Source: Myrica gale (taxonomy: Eukaryota > Streptophyta > Magnoliopsida > Fagales > Myricaceae). From it: a DNA stretch of 64,000 nucleotides. Position 1 is the stretch's first letter. The number at the start of each line of letters is the position of its first letter. Location: NCBI GenBank assembly GCA_963930655.1, contig OZ005600.1:15964501-16028500 (forward strand). Direction: 5' to 3'. A program made the translations under genes and the position numbers. Positions 9,540 to 22,042 of this stretch are shown piece by piece. A model generated the notes under the pieces. The model was not told the origin of the DNA. It did no database searches and worked only from the letters and a program-made list of their open reading frames with translations.

Positions 9540-12500
9540 CTCTTAGTTTAAAACAAAGAGGATGTGACCTTCAGAATCACGACAAACAGCAGCTGCAAGG
9601 GCGAAGATCTTACGGATCTCAACGTCAAAATTAATTTTCCAAAAACCAATCGGGGGACGCTGCCAAACGGAGGTCTGGTTGGGGAACTTTTTCTTGCCAA
9701 GCAGAAGTAAGCTCTGAGTAATGGGAATGGATTGATCTGAGGAGGGTAGAGACATCCAGCTCACCCCTTTGGCGAATAAGTTTTTACGAAAGAACCAAAT
9801 AGAGTCAAACAAAATTGCAACATATATGGTAAAATTGAATTGTTGGTCCACCAGAAGATTTGATGCTGAGCAGGCTTGAGAATAAGCTAGATCCAAGCCG
9901 AAATATCTCGAGAAGGGAAAAGATGAATAGATAGAGACCAGGGGGCTTCCCTCCAAGCTATCTGGGTAACAGGGTATTCAAAAAATAGATGCATAAGAGA
10001 CTCACCCATTTGATGGCAAAACCACAGATATTATCATCCAGCGATCTATGGAGGGATCTCTCAATATTCGATTTGCAAGGAAGTCAATCCAAGCAATCTT
10101 CCAGAGGAGGAGCTTGAACGGTCTAGCATAGGGGCACGACAATCAACACCAATAGACGAGGACAAGCTGTGATTCTGTTGGCCTGCAATGATCGAATGAG
10201 TTGAATTCAGCAAGAACTTCCCATTTCTATAGGCAGACCAAATGAGAGTGTCAAGCTAGTTGGCCTGTGGGGGTGAGAGTTTAGGATAGCATCAGCGTCC
10301 TCATTACAAAAAAGAGATCGGATCGAAGTGGAATTCCAATCGTAAGAAAATGGGAGAACATGCGAGTTAACCATAAACTCATCATCCAAGTAGGTAGAAG
10401 GTAGCCTAGGCTTCGAGGCATGGGGAGTAGGAAAAGGCAACCAAGGGTCAGTCCAAACTCTAACAGTAGACCCGGATTCAAGTTGGTAACAAACAACTCT
10501 TTTATGAGCCCTGCCACACGAGTAATTCCATGCCAAAAACACGAATCACCAGCTTGACCACGAGAATCCCAAATAAATTTAGACTTCAGGTATTTTGTAC
10601 GAATAGCTTGCACCCATAACTTGTTAGAAGAGCATTGGATTTTCCATCCAAGTTTCACAAGAAGATCCCGATTGAGATCCTCTATGAGTTTAAGACCCAA
10701 TCCTCCTTCATATTTAGGTTTACACAAAGACGCCAAAGAATTATCATCAGAAAAATGCTTACCCGAAGCGCATCATCATAGAGTCTATTTTGGAATAAAT
10801 AGCTTTTGGGATAAAATAATTAGACATGGTATATTTAGGAAGAGCATAAGCAACCGAACGAATCAACACTAAACGACCAGCTTGGGCGAGAGTCTTCATT
10901 TGCGAACTCTCAAGTCTCAGTTTAACCTTCTCACAAAGGTGTTTAAATTGGTGCTGCTTGTTGCGGGAAATCTGCATAGGGAAGCCCAAATGTTTTTCCA
11001 CATGAGCTTTATGGGCAAGCTGAAGAATAGAACAAATATCTGAACATAAGTCTCTGCCCACATTCCTACTAAAGGAGACCGAAGACCTTCTCATATTGAG
11101 ACACTGTCCGGACCAGCTACCATATTTGTGCAAGCAATCTAGGAGTACATGTGCTTCCTCCCTAGACACCTTAGTGCAAAGGAGTAAGTCATCGACAAAA
11201 AGAAGATGTGAAATAGGAGGCACTCCATGCCCAATTTTAATTCCATGAATCCGACCAAGAGATTCTTCCCGACGAAGCATCCGTGAAAAAACTTCGGATC
11301 CAATGATGAAAAACAATGGTGAAAAGGGGTCTCCTTGCTTATGCCCACGAGAGGGTTTAAAAAACCCAAAAGGCAACCCATTCAATAGCAAAGAAAGAAA
11401 CAGTAGAAATGCATTGGTGAATCCAATTAATGAAAGTTCTCTGAAACCCAAAGCATTTGAAGGACTGAATGATGAGGCCCCATTTCATGCGGTAATAGGC
11501 TTTTTCAATGTCCGCTCTCACAGCCATATAATGACGGCCCTTGCGTTTGCTACGCAACATGTGGAAAACCTCATGAGTAAGAATATAATTATCTTGAGTA
11601 ACTCTCCCTTGCACAAAAGCCGATTGGTAAGGGGAAATAATGTGGCAAAATTAGACTCAACTGGTGAGCTAAGATTTTAGCAATTAATATTACAGGTCAC
11701 ATTGCATAAGCTAATGGGCCTAAAATGGGTTATCTCACTAGGACCATCAATTTTTGGAATGAGCACAATATGAGAATGATTTACCGCAGAGGACATGAAA
11801 CTTCTAGTGAAAAAAGATTTAACCATCGCACGTACCTCCAGTCCAACAATGGTCTAATAATGTTTCTAGAAGAGGCTTGTCATACTATCCGGACCTGGGC
11901 TTTTGTGAGATCCAATATCTTGAATTGCCTCCAAAATTTCCTCATCTGTGGGAATTGAGCAAATGAAATCATTTTCCCCATCTGAAATATAAGGCACAAT
12001 CAAATGATCATGATCATCAGGTATACGCGGATTAGAGGATGAAATAACATAAAAATGCTGAATAATGTGGTTGCCTATTGCCTCTCGGGAAGAAATCCAA
12101 GATCCAACTGCCTTTTTAATAAATTCTATGGCATTCCGTCACCGATGAATGAGAGTCGACAAATGAAAATGCTTAGTGTTGTGATCGTGAGTAGTGAGCC
12201 ACACTTTATGAGATTTAAGCCTCCAGAATTCCTCCTCCTTATGAAGCTCTTTAGCCAAGGTGATTTTGGAATTCCGTTCTAGAGAACTAGTCTCCAAGGA
12301 AGGAACCTCATTTTGAAGAACACAAATCCGATCCTGTAAAGCTTTGATTCGCACTTGCAAAAGTCCAAAATGATTTTTATTCCAAGCTTTTAAAGCATTT
12401 TTGACCTCTTTGATCTTCTTGCAAACGCGAAATGCAGGGGACCCATGAATGGGGGTCATCCACAGCTCTCTTTAATAACCTGCTCACAAGAAGGATCACT

Positions 12501-13253
12501 AATCCACATAGCTTCAAAACGAAAGGGTTTGGGGTAAGAGAAAGCGTCCTCATCAATTTCTAAAAGAATGGGGGAGTGGTCCGAAGACGAGTGGATCAAG
12601 TGAGTAATCCGACTCCTAGGAAATAGAGATTGACACTCGGTATTAGCCACAGCTCTATCCAATCGTTCACAAAATATTTGCCAATTGATCTCTATTATTG
12701 GACCAAGTAAATTTTTGCCCCTTCAATCCCAAATCAATCAAGCCACACACATTCATAAAATTGATAAAATGATTATAGGAAGAGGAAGCAAAGGGGCGGC
12801 CTCCTCTGTTCTCATCACTATTTAAGATACAATTAAAATCACCGAGGCAAACCCACTGTCCAGCAAAAGCTCTAGTAAGATCCAATAAAGTATTCCAAAA
12901 GAGCTGTTTGAGGTGCCATTCAGTGGGGCCATAAACCCCAGAAAGAAGCCAAGGGTTATTAGATGGATCATAGTGCACTAAAACACTGATATGATTAGCA
13001 TTAACACAAACTTCTACATCCATACCCAAACGTCAAGCCAACAGCAGGCCTCATTTCCTACCTACGGGAGGATGTTGGAGGATGTTGCACAAAATGATAA
13101 AAAGCCAAGATTGTTCAAAATACCAGCTAGAGCAGCAACCTTAGTCTCAACCAAGTACAAAAATTTCGGATTGTGATGTCTCACAAAATTCTGAATAGTT
13201 CGAACAGTCGCTGTTCTACGCAGTCCACGGCAGTTCCAAAAAATTTCAATCAT
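9540..13253 (-). pseudogene. LINE-B ORF2: endonuclease, RT, RNase H
   Basis: It starts MIEIFWNCRGLRRTATVRTI at 13253, an AP-type endonuclease. The endonuclease continues with VCLGDFNCILNSDENRGG (12843 region) and THLIHSSSDHSPILLEI. The RT region has KWGLIIQSFKCFGF, a LLFVDDLLLC palm motif (from FADD, the A replaced by V) and GQCLNMRRSSVSFSRN. The zf-RVT part lies around 10736-10207 and the RNase H around 9700-9540 (WKINFDVEIRKIFALAAAVCRDSEG). At least eight frame changes are present, so the copy is inactive. Confidence 0.85.
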
Positions 13254-13278
13254 GGCGAGGGAGGGGGCATGGTCAATT

Positions 13279-13889
13279 TCAATCAGCCATTTTGGATTCT
13301 TTCAGGGATAACATTGCTAGTTTAGATTCTTCAGCTTGTAGCAGGAACATCAGTTCTTTTTTAATATCAGAAATTACCCGTTGCTTCCTCACTTGCAATT
13401 TTTTCCTTTGCAGCTTCAGTTCGGCCAACACTATATCATCTTCTTCAGATGAATCATGAACTACCTCGTGGGGAATAGATGAACCAAAAGGAGGAGAAAA
13501 TAATCTAAGTGAAGAAGAAGAGATTCTTTTCATGTGGGGGCTGTCTTCCCAGCTGTCCAGTAGCTTACGTTTACCACGGCTATCCAACAAGGACCCTTGC
13601 CTTGCAACCATGGAGTTCAGACCTTGCATTGACCCTTCAGGCTTATGAAGTGGCCGAATGGGGCTAAGAGAGTTCGAAGAGGCCTTAGGAAGAGAAGACC
13701 GATAATTGAAGGGAGACAGGCCCAACATTCTCTAGCCCATCAACCGAGATCTCAATAGTAAATAATTGGGCTTGCAAGCGTAGCAATATACTTCTTGCCT
13801 TTACATTAGGTAGGCCACCAAATAAGGCTTAGGCCTTAAGGGAGCCCTTCCGCCCACCTAAAGAAGGGGTAATATGGGAAAGAGAAGGG
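13279..13889 (-). pseudogene. LINE-B ORF1, C-terminal part
   Basis: After LINE-C is removed, the ORF1 frame passes from GASSFDVD (20042-20076) into MAFSSPSLSHITPSLGG (13906 downward). It reaches a C-terminal domain with RKLLDSWEDSPHMKR, HDSSEEDDIVLAELKLQRKK and an end at SKMAD, 25 bases before the ORF2 start. A stop lies near 13830 and a frame change lies before the 149-residue open stretch. Confidence 0.7.
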
Positions 13890-13906
13890 CTTGAAAAAGC
13901 CATATC
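13890..13906. repeat. LINE-C target site duplication, 3' copy
   Basis: cttgaaaaagccatatc, exact match to 20025-20041. Confidence 0.95.
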
Positions 13907-13971
13907 TTTTTTTTTCTTAATCACGTTTCATTGCTGAAACCAGTAGACAACAGGCCATAAAAAGAGTTAAA

Positions 13972-16900
13972 TTACAGATCACAACATAAAATGGAAGAGG
14001 GAATAGAAGTCACTGGAATAAGCCCCGTAGAAGAGGTTCTGGCAGCCCACTTCGCTAGGAGGTGTGCCAGTTTGTTTGACTTACGAGGGATCCAGCTAAG
14101 CTTCCATTCAAGGAATTGTCTTAGCTGAGACAAAATGAACTGAACTTGAGTCGAGCTGTTCCACAGGGGAGGCTCCGGAGCGGAAGTAATCTCATTTACA
14201 AGTAAAAGCGAATCACATTCAAACTGAACTTTCTGCCAGCCAAGACGTGAGGCCTGAGTCATTGCAATCGTAACTGCTATTGCTTCACCAAGCAAAGGGT
14301 CCATAGCATCGATTCGTTCCATGTACACTGCACAGAGGGAACTTGAACTGTCCCTACAGGACATAGCTATGAAGGACCCATTTCCGCGCACTACAACATC
14401 AGTATTAACCTTCAACCATCCCGGGTCAAGAGGTTTCCAAATCTTATTACCCACCATATCCATATCAGCCCAAGCCACTAAATGATCATGTACCCTTGAA
14501 GTTACTGATTTCACAAGATTATGAGGGGCCACTGCCTTGCCGCTATGAACAACATCATTTCTAGCTTGCCATAACGTATCAATGATAATGGCAGCATTTA
14601 TGATCAAAGCTCGATATTCCCTTTGTTGTAGAGCAATGCCTCCCTTCTCAAGGATTATAAATTCCACAAGCTGAGCCATCGAAGTCAAAGGGATTCTGGT
14701 GATATTCAAAGGTTGAGGAGAATGTTGCCAAAGAAATCTAGCCATATAGCACTGTGTAAATAAGTGCAAAGGAGTTTACATGCTATTAGCACAAAGAGGA
14801 CACTGAGCCCATTCGGCCAGAGATGGAGTATTATCCTGCAAATACATCCCACGCAAAGGCAAAGCATTGGAAGCCACCTTCCACAAAATTAACTTCAGCC
14901 TATCCTGCATGTCAACTTTCCAGAGTGCTTTCCATAGTCGACTGCCTAGTTGAAGGGAAGGAAGACACCGCTTCATCTGTTCACCACTTATCACAGATTT
15001 GATAGAGAAGACACCCCTAGGATCTGCATGCCATATTATTCGATCTTGGCCATCTGGGCGTGGAGTTGGGTGCTGAAGAATAAGATGAGCTGACTGCGGT
15101 ACAAAGGAAGCATAAACCAGATTCTGATCCCATAGACCACTATTGGGGTCCACAAGGTCAGCAACCACTTGAAGGTGAGGATTATCAAGGCCTTCCCTCC
15201 GCCAATCCGGTCTTTTCTTTGGATGAGTAGGTAGCCAAGGATCTCTACGTATATCAGCATCTCCACAACCTGGCAGTATACACCATTCCTGTTCAATAAT
15301 TGGCCTGGTATGGATTATCCCTTTCCACACCCATGAAGAATTGGCATTCCGAACAGCCTCTAGAAAAGTAGCTGTCGGGAAATACTTTGCTTTTAAAATT
15401 TGAGCCCAAAGGCTTTGGGGACGAGTGTGAATACACCAAGCCAGTTTTGCAATAAGAGCTTTATTGATCTCATGAGTGCACCGAAACCCTAAACCTCCAT
15501 TAAATTTAGGTAAACACAGCAGATCCCATGCCTTGGGTGTGAAGTTTCTAGTTTTGCTTTGGGGGAAGCCCCACCAAAAGTCTTTTAGCAGCCGGTCAAG
15601 GTCTTCACACCATCCCTTTGGAAGTAGAAAAGTGGTCATACAATATTGCGGAAGAGCAAGAGCAACCGCCTTAATCATTGTAGTACGACCAGCTTGAGAT
15701 ATAGTTCTAGTCTTCCATCCCTCAATTTTTTGCAGCACCTTTTCTTTCACTTCATTAAAAGCTGCTTTTTTGGATCAGCCAATAAAAAGGGGTAACCCCA
15801 AGTACTTGCTTGAAAATGGCATGGTTTTAAGCTTGAGGATAGATTGCATGGAGGCAATAATTTCAGGGTGAGTATTGCGGCTACACCAGATGGCAGATTT
15901 TGAAATACTGACCAGTTGGCTAGACCACCTTGCATATCGCTCTAAAATAGCATGAATCTTCATTGCTTCTCGACCATTTGCATGACAAAAAATAAGGAGA
16001 TCATCAGCAAACATTAAGTGTGAGATAGGAGGAGCAGACCGTGCAACCTTTATACCATGAAGCACCCCAAAATCTTCAGCACGCTGAAGCAACCGCGATA
16101 ACACTTCTGCAGCCATAATGAAAAGGAAGGGGGAGAGCGGGTCGCCTTGCCTCAAACCCCTTTCCGGCCGAAAATATCCAAAGGGACTACCGTTGAGGAG
16201 TAGCGAAAAAGAAACAGTTGATATGCACTGTTCAACCATACAAATCCAATGCGGCGCAAAACCGAAGCATTTGAGAATATGAAGGACAAATTTTCATTCA
16301 AGCCGATCATAGGCTTTTTCCATATCGAGTTTAATGGCAGCCAACCCTTTACGACCCCGCTTACAGTTCATAGTGTGCAGAATCTCTTAAGCGATGATCG
16401 AGTTTTCTTGGATCAATCTACCCGGTACAAAAGTTGTTTGGGAAACAGAAATAAGTTTGTGCATGACCAACTTCAATCTGCAAGTCATTAGTTTGGAAAT
16501 AATTTTGTAAGCTACGTTGCAGAGACTTATGGGTCGAAAATGGCTTACTAGCGTCGGGGTTGTGGTTTTTGGGATCAACGTGATGAATGTTTGATTAAGC
16601 TCCGTAGAGAGAGCGCCCGATCTGAAAAAAGCTTGCACCATATTGATGACATCCACACGAATTATGGCCCAGTAGTGCTGATAGAAATGGGTTGTCATCC
16701 CATCAGGTCCCGGGGACTTCGTTGCTCCAATGCTCTTCACCGCTTGATAAATTTCCTCAGCAGATGGGACAGCACACAATATATCATTGTCGGTAGCTGA
16801 TATGGTGGGATGGATCACCTCTTCAATGCCCAAAGCAAGATCAGGATTTGAGGATCTATAAATATCACGAAAATGCTGAAGAAACAAATCACCAATCTCC

Positions 16901-18043
16901 TTTCGGGTATGTTTCCATCGACCCGAAGAGGTTTGAATATTCTCAATACAATTCCGACGCCGTCGTCTCACTGTTGAAGTATGGAAATGTTTAGTAATAA
17001 GATCCTTAGTAGTTAGCCACGTGATACGAGACTTTTGTCTCCATAGAAGCTCTTCGCGACGCATTTCCTCTTGGAGCTGAATACGAATAGAATGCTCTGC
17101 ATCAAATTGAATCTCAGATTGTGGCATCTGTTGGATCTCCTCTAGTTGTTGGCGTAACTGAGATATTTTTGTCTGAATATGGCCATAATCATCTCTATTC
17201 CACTGCTTCAAAGCTTGCTTAGCAGATTTTATTTTCCAAATCAATTGGTGAGCTGGAGAGCCAAGCTGAAAGAACCACCGACCAACTCGAATGCGCTCTA
17301 GTCCAGAAATTCTCAAAACGAAAGGGCTTAGGACCACCCTTATAGAGCCCATTCATATTCAGGACAACCGGGGCATGGTCTGAAGCTTCCCGGGGCATAT
17401 GGCGCAGAGAAGCATTGGGGAAAAGTGTCCTCCATTCAACAGTAGCCATCCCTCGATCGAGTCGTTCTCTAATCTGCTGATATCCCTTTCGCCCGTTGCA
17501 CCAAGTATAAGGATTCCCAGTATAGCCAATATCAACCAGGCCATGGCGCAAAGATAGTTGATATAAACAGTCTCTAGAGGAACTAGCATAAGGTCGACCC
17601 CCCTGTTTTTCTGCACTATTGGAGACGGCATTAAAATCCCCAAGAACTAGCCACGGCTCCTGGATTGAAGTTCCCATATCAAGCAGCTGATCCCAAAATT
17701 GCTCTTTACTCCTCCAGTCCGTCGGACAATGTATGAAAGACAAAATCCAAGGTTTATAAATAGGATCTGATCGAAAACGTAAACTGATCATATGGCGGCT
17801 GTAAAGATGCACATCAAAAATTACCCCCGGTCTCCAGGCAAAGATAATACCGCCACTCAACCCAAGAGCTGGAGAGTCAAGGCTATTTGGAAAGCCCAGA
17901 TTATGAAGAATCCCTTTAGCATGTCGAATTTTCGTCTCCGCAAGGCAAAGACAGTCCGGATTACACTGCCTTATAAGTGCCCGTAGAGCTCGAATTGCCG
18001 GGGCACGGGCAAGACCCAGACAATTCCAAAACATAGTAATCAT
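13972..18043 (-). pseudogene. LINE-C ORF2: endonuclease, reverse transcriptase, RNase H
   Basis: The AP endonuclease starts MITMFWNCLGLARAPAIRAL (18043) and contains CLCLAETKI, WLVLGDFNAV and SDHAPVVLNM. A one-base shift near 17260 leads into the linker and RT: SPGPDGMTTHFYQHYW, FITLIPK, FRPISLCNVAYKI, then LMFADDLLIFCHANG (palm), GWKTRTISQAGR and WWGFPQSK. zf-RVT lies around 15000-14780. RNase H (VNTDVVVRGNGSF, GEAIAVTIAM, FECDSLLLVNEI) ends at 13972. Stops lie at 16387-16389, 16294-16296, 15775-15777 and 14776-14778. Three are compatible with a C-to-T or G-to-A change of a sense codon. The fourth could equally derive from GAA. Confidence 0.92.
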
Positions 18044-19794
18044 GGCTGGGTTAGAGGCGTGATAAGGCCCGCCTCCTCAGCCCTTGGGACTGTATCAATA
18101 TCCATAGCCTCCCTAGAAATGCTCTGTGTCGGAGAGTAACGATCAGGGAACGTATCACTCCTTTTAGCAATTTTCTTCCACCTTGCCAAAGGCAATTCCG
18201 CCTCTGAGAGCTGCTCTTCATCCGAGTCTCGTGAGGGACCACAATAAATGATCCCAGTTGAGTTTGAAAGAGTGTGCAGCTCCTCCCCATAATCCAAACG
18301 GCGTTTGACACCCAACACCACAGAAGTTGGATTCGGTGACCCAAATTCTAACTTTGTCAAAAAGGGTGTTTCAAGAGCTTGGAGACGGCTTTCTGAGTCT
18401 ACCCAAGCTGCGTGTTCTTCCTCATCCGTCAATTCATGAATGACCACCCCTTTGTTCTTGTGAGGGACTCCTGGCGCATTGGCCTCTATGTGTTTTTAGA
18501 TCATGAAGGGTGGAAAGTTATGGGCCTCTAAAGAGACCTTCTGGTAGAGACGAGAAGGCTCCACAACAATGGGAGGTTCCCGAAAACTAAGCCCATGTGA
18601 AATGGGCCCACTTATACAACAGTCGCCAGAGACAATCGGCTGTTGGTGCTGCATATGGTAAGTCTGGTCCGGTTCTTGTAGGATATCGACGCAAAGTTTC
18701 CAGTTAAACGGAGAGGCCAGTGGATGCTGTGACTCCTGACGCCCTGCAGCCTTCTGAGAATCAGAATTGAAAGCCTGGGGGGTGCTCAAATGGCTGCGCA
18801 GGCAATGGTTACTTTCCGAGGTCTGCATTTGCAGCGAACGTTGGTGATGTGATGGGTCCTGCTCATTGGAACAATTTCCTTCCATATTCTCGTGAACTGT
18901 GCAAGCGTCATTAGGATTGGCAGAGGTGGAAAGAGATTTGTTTGTCGTCGTCGCCGTAGGTCGTGGTTTACTCTGGTCTAAAGGAGGGGAACTATGGGGA
19001 CTGTTACTATCCTTTCCTTCACTTCGACCAAAAGGACCTGAGAAACGATGATGGTCCGAACTTTCAGCCTTCATAGATGCACTGAAACCATACGGACCAG
19101 GAGCCACTACTGCCTCATAAGTACACGTGTTTTGGGAATGACCCAGACGGCCATAGTTATAGCATAAATCAGCGATTTTTTCGTATTTAAACTGGACCCA
19201 TAATTGGTCACCAGTGTTCCGTTCATAATAATATCCAGGAGTTAGCGGTTGCAATAAATTCACCATAATCCTACAACGTAGAAACGAGGTGCCCCAAACA
19301 TACATCTGGGACTTAAAGTCCACGTCAAGAACCTCTCCTGCTTTCGACGCTGAGAGGATGGCCATATTACGAGTAAGCTTCCCCAATGGTAACCCGTGTA
19401 TCTGAAGCCAGACTGGGGCTTTGGTAAAATCAATCTCCTGGAGGGTTTTACCCACTTCCCATGGCTTTAAAACCATCATAGCACCTTTAATATTCCATGG
19501 ACATTGATCTAAAATTTTCTGCCGAATACCAGCATGAGGGAAAGAGAGAATGAGGATATCATCCGTACCTTCCTCCACTTCTAGATCCTTGATATAGCTC
19601 CAGGATTTAAAGATGGCTACGCAAACGCCGGTCTTATTAAGAGGTTTGGCTGAAAACAATTTCCCCACCAAGAGACGTCTAGTCGCTAGATCAGCATCTT
19701 CATCTTCTTTCTGAGAGTCGTGGGGGTGGGACGTCCATCCGAGGGCTTTTGTTTTCATCGTGATTGATTCCAAAGATTCCAGAAAAGATTGCAT
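18040..19794 (-). pseudogene. LINE-C ORF1 (DUF4283, zf-CCHC-type)
   Basis: One frame of about 585 codons with a single internal TAA (18496-18498). The N-terminal DUF4283 domain has LVGKLFSAKPLNKTGV, WSYIKDLEVEEGTDDILIL, CPWNIKGAMMVLKPW, VWLQIHGLPLGKLTRN and VLDVDF. The zinc knuckle is CYNYGRLGHSQNTC, with Tyr in place of the second Cys. The rest is a low-complexity linker and a C-terminal charged tail with SRDSDEEQLSEAELPLARWKK. The protein is expected to bind LINE RNA. The stop codon TGA overlaps the ORF2 ATG as ATGA. Confidence 0.85.
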
Positions 19795-20024
19795 GGTAAT
19801 AAGAGAGATAACAGAGGGAGGTGGTTAGAGGGAAGATAGAAGAGAAACGGAGAAGGAGAGACTGGAAAAGATTGTAGCAGTACAACAGGAGAGAGATAGA
19901 GAGAGGATGGTGGTGAAGAAGGATAAACAACGGGGGAAGAAGAGGGAAGAGGGAGAGAAGGAATCACAGGGTGACGGCAACGAGAGTGGGACTCTCTAGA
20001 AAGCTCTACGACGAGAGCGGGTTA

Positions 20025-20041
20025 CTTGAAAAAGCCATATC
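20025..20041. repeat. LINE-C target site duplication, 5' copy
   Basis: cttgaaaaagccatatc, exact match to 13890-13906. Confidence 0.95.
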
Positions 20042-20085
20042 AACATCGAAAGAACTGGCACCCTTAATCGCCGAGGATGGCTAAC

Positions 20086-20787
20086 ACTCCAATAAAAAAA
20101 AGCTTTTGATTGAGCTCTGCCAAGATTTGCTCAGGGCTTTCCCGTTGGGTCACGGTGGTTGCGGGACAGGGAAGGTCCCCTAACCCATACCCAGACGCCG
20201 ACGGGTGGAGGGGTCCCCCAACCCCCACCCAAACCACCGCCCGTGGTGGAGGAGCCCTCCCTTTAGCTCCCTAGAACTGGGCGGCCAGAGGTGGAAAGGG
20301 AAGATCCTACTCCCCAGACGGCCAGAGGTGTATTCCCTCCACCGTGAAAGGATCGGGGGCCCCGATCCTTCTTTTTTTAAAAAAATATGTTTGTTTATTA
20401 GTTTTAGATTTATTTTTTATTTATTTAATGACACATGTCACATTGTGATTGGACGAGATAGATTTTCTGTTAAACAAGTCTAACGGCATTGGGTTCACTG
20501 ATTTTTTATACCAAAATGACAAACTCAATGAGCGTTTTGAAATTGTTTAAAACACATTGAGTTTTTTAAGAAGGCACAAAAACTTAGTGAGTTATTTGTA
20601 ATTTTTTTAAATTACGTTTTTTTATTAATTTTAGATTTATTTTTTATTTTAAAAATGTTTTTTATTTTTTATTTATTTAATAACAATGTGTCACGTTGTG
20701 ATTGGATGAGACGGCGTTAAAGTCCAATGAATTTTGATACTAAAATGACAAAGCTAACTAGGGTTTTTAAATTTTTTAAAGAAATGC
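20086..20787. mobile_element. 0.7-kb insert in LINE-B ORF1, Mutator-like by target duplication
   Basis: About 702 bp separate two copies of ggctaac (20079-20085 and 20788-20794). Extended to 9 bp these are atggctaac and gcggctaac. Joining the flanks restores the LINE-B ORF1 frame. A GC-rich half (20110-20370) and an AT-rich half make up the insert. The AT-rich half holds a degenerate internal duplication of about 190 bp: ttagatttattttttat, then gtgattgga and tgacaaa, seen at 20400-20515 and again at 20630-20755. There is no transposase. A 9-bp duplication suggests Mutator-like, but the termini are not clear inverted repeats. Confidence 0.6.
20400..20760 (+). repeat. Degenerate internal direct duplication of the 0.7-kb insert
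   Basis: Two copies of a block containing attttagatttatttttta, a cacattgtgattgga/cacgttgtgattgga motif and an aaaatgacaaa motif, about 230 bases apart. Confidence 0.6.
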
Positions 20788-20794
20788 GGCTAAC

Positions 20795-21873
20795 GGAAGG
20801 ATCAATTGACATCACAACAGGCTTGGGCAGAGAAGCCGAAAAGACTGTTCCTCCTCTTGAGAATCTCGGGGACCCAGCCATGCATTCTTGGGACTGAAAA
20901 AGTTGTGTCTTCAACCTCACTATCAGCCTGCAAAAGGTGAGGTGGAGAAGAAGCCTCCATGGATGAACATACAACATTAATGTTGGCCGGGCTATCCATA
21001 ATATTAACATAGACACAGAACCCAACATAGGATGAACAACGTCTTTGTCTAGTGTAGCATTAACTGACGTAATGGCTTGAGACATAATACCATGGAGAGA
21101 GGCTGGAGAAAAAAGTTCCTTTAACGCAGAAGCCTTCCTCATCGTAGTTGGATCAGCCCGCATAAACGGCCCCACGCCCATAGAAACTGAGCTAGCAGAG
21201 GCAAGGCGACAAAGCTTTTGAATATGGCCAATCATCCCACAGCCATAACAAAAAGCAGCCAATTTTTCATACCGGAATTGCACCCAAAGAGGCTGAAATT
21301 GATTGCGAGGAATCGGGAACCCTCCCACCAGCGGCTTCTTAATATCAAGTTCCACCCGAATGCGAAAAAATGGTTTCCGATCTTGATCACGGTACTGCCA
21401 TTTATCAATCTCTATGAGTTTGCCCAGTTTAAACCCAATGAACTGGACAGCCTTCTCACCAATGGGATTCCAAGGGAAGCCATGCACTTGTATCCACATA
21501 GCTCCTGAGTGAAAAGCCACTTCCGGAATAGTAAGCTCATAGCACCACGGTTTAATAACCATGATGTTGCCCCGGATGTTCCAAGTGGTAATAGTAAGAA
21601 CCTGCTCCTGGTCTTCTCGCTTTGAGAAGCGAAAGAGAAAGATATTGGGTTCGAGCTCTTCTGTCACAAACTCTCTAATGAAGCTCCAAGACGCCTTGAG
21701 AGTAGAGATAACTACACTGGACGAGAACACTCTGTTAGATAAAATCTTCCCCACAACAGCAGGAGAGTCAAGCTCGTCCTACACTAGGTTGGACTAATGA
21801 GAGTGTGGAACTCCTCCCACCCCAGATTTTGAATTTTTGAGGAGAGATCATCCACCTCAACACTTTTAGGATC
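20795..21873 (-). pseudogene. LINE-B ORF1, N-terminal part (DUF4283 and zinc knuckle)
   Basis: Probable start MDPKSVEVDDL at about 21873, then a break before GKILSNRVFSSS (21750). The DUF4283 region follows: WSFIREFVTEELEPNIFLFRF, TTWNIRGNIMVIKPW, MWIQVHGFPW and KLIEIDKWQYRD. A CxxC zinc-knuckle (FCYGCGMIGHIQKLC) comes after WVQFRYEKL. This is the RNA-binding ORF1 protein of plant L1 LINEs. The frame shifts near 21000 and is cut by the insert at 20787. Beyond the insert the same frame resumes as PSSAIKGASSFDVD. Confidence 0.8.
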
Positions 21874-22042
21874 CATAACAATAACCCACGAACAAACCAG
21901 CCCCAGAAATAAAGGAGAGAAGGGAGAAAATGGTAGCCAAACCAAGAAAAAGAGAAGCAAAACCAGGTAGAGCACCAACAACAGAAGGGAAAATGGAGGG
22001 ATAAAACCCTAAACTTCTCAAAGGAAGTACGGTGGAGACGAC

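Larger units (their letters stand above)
13907..20024 (-). mobile_element. LINE-C: full-length L1-type LINE nested in LINE-B
   Basis: A 6118-bp insert is flanked by an exact 17-base duplication, cttgaaaaagccatatc (13890-13906 and 20025-20041). The minus strand ends in an A-run (T-run from 13907). It carries ORF1 (19794-18040) and ORF2 (18043-13972), overlapping by ATGA. Excision restores the LINE-B ORF1 frame, GASSFDVD-MAFSSPS, across the junction. The 5' UTR (20024-19795) is purine/pyrimidine biased. With one nonsense in ORF1 and one frameshift plus four nonsense codons in ORF2, it is the best preserved LINE here but is not active. Confidence 0.95.
9209..22042 (-). mobile_element. LINE-B: full-length L1-type LINE, carrying LINE-C and a 0.7-kb insert
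   Basis: It is flanked by a 14-base exact target duplication, gaatcctagccgag, at 9195-9208 and 22043-22056. The 3' end on the minus strand is an A-run (T-run at 9209-9217). Subtracting LINE-C and the insert at 20086-20787 leaves about 6.0 kb, a normal plant L1 length. On the minus strand the order is ORF1 (21873 to 13279, interrupted twice) and then ORF2 (13253 to about 9540) with endonuclease, RT, zf-RVT and RNase H. Frames are badly broken. It lies in the coding region of the F-box gene. Confidence 0.9.
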
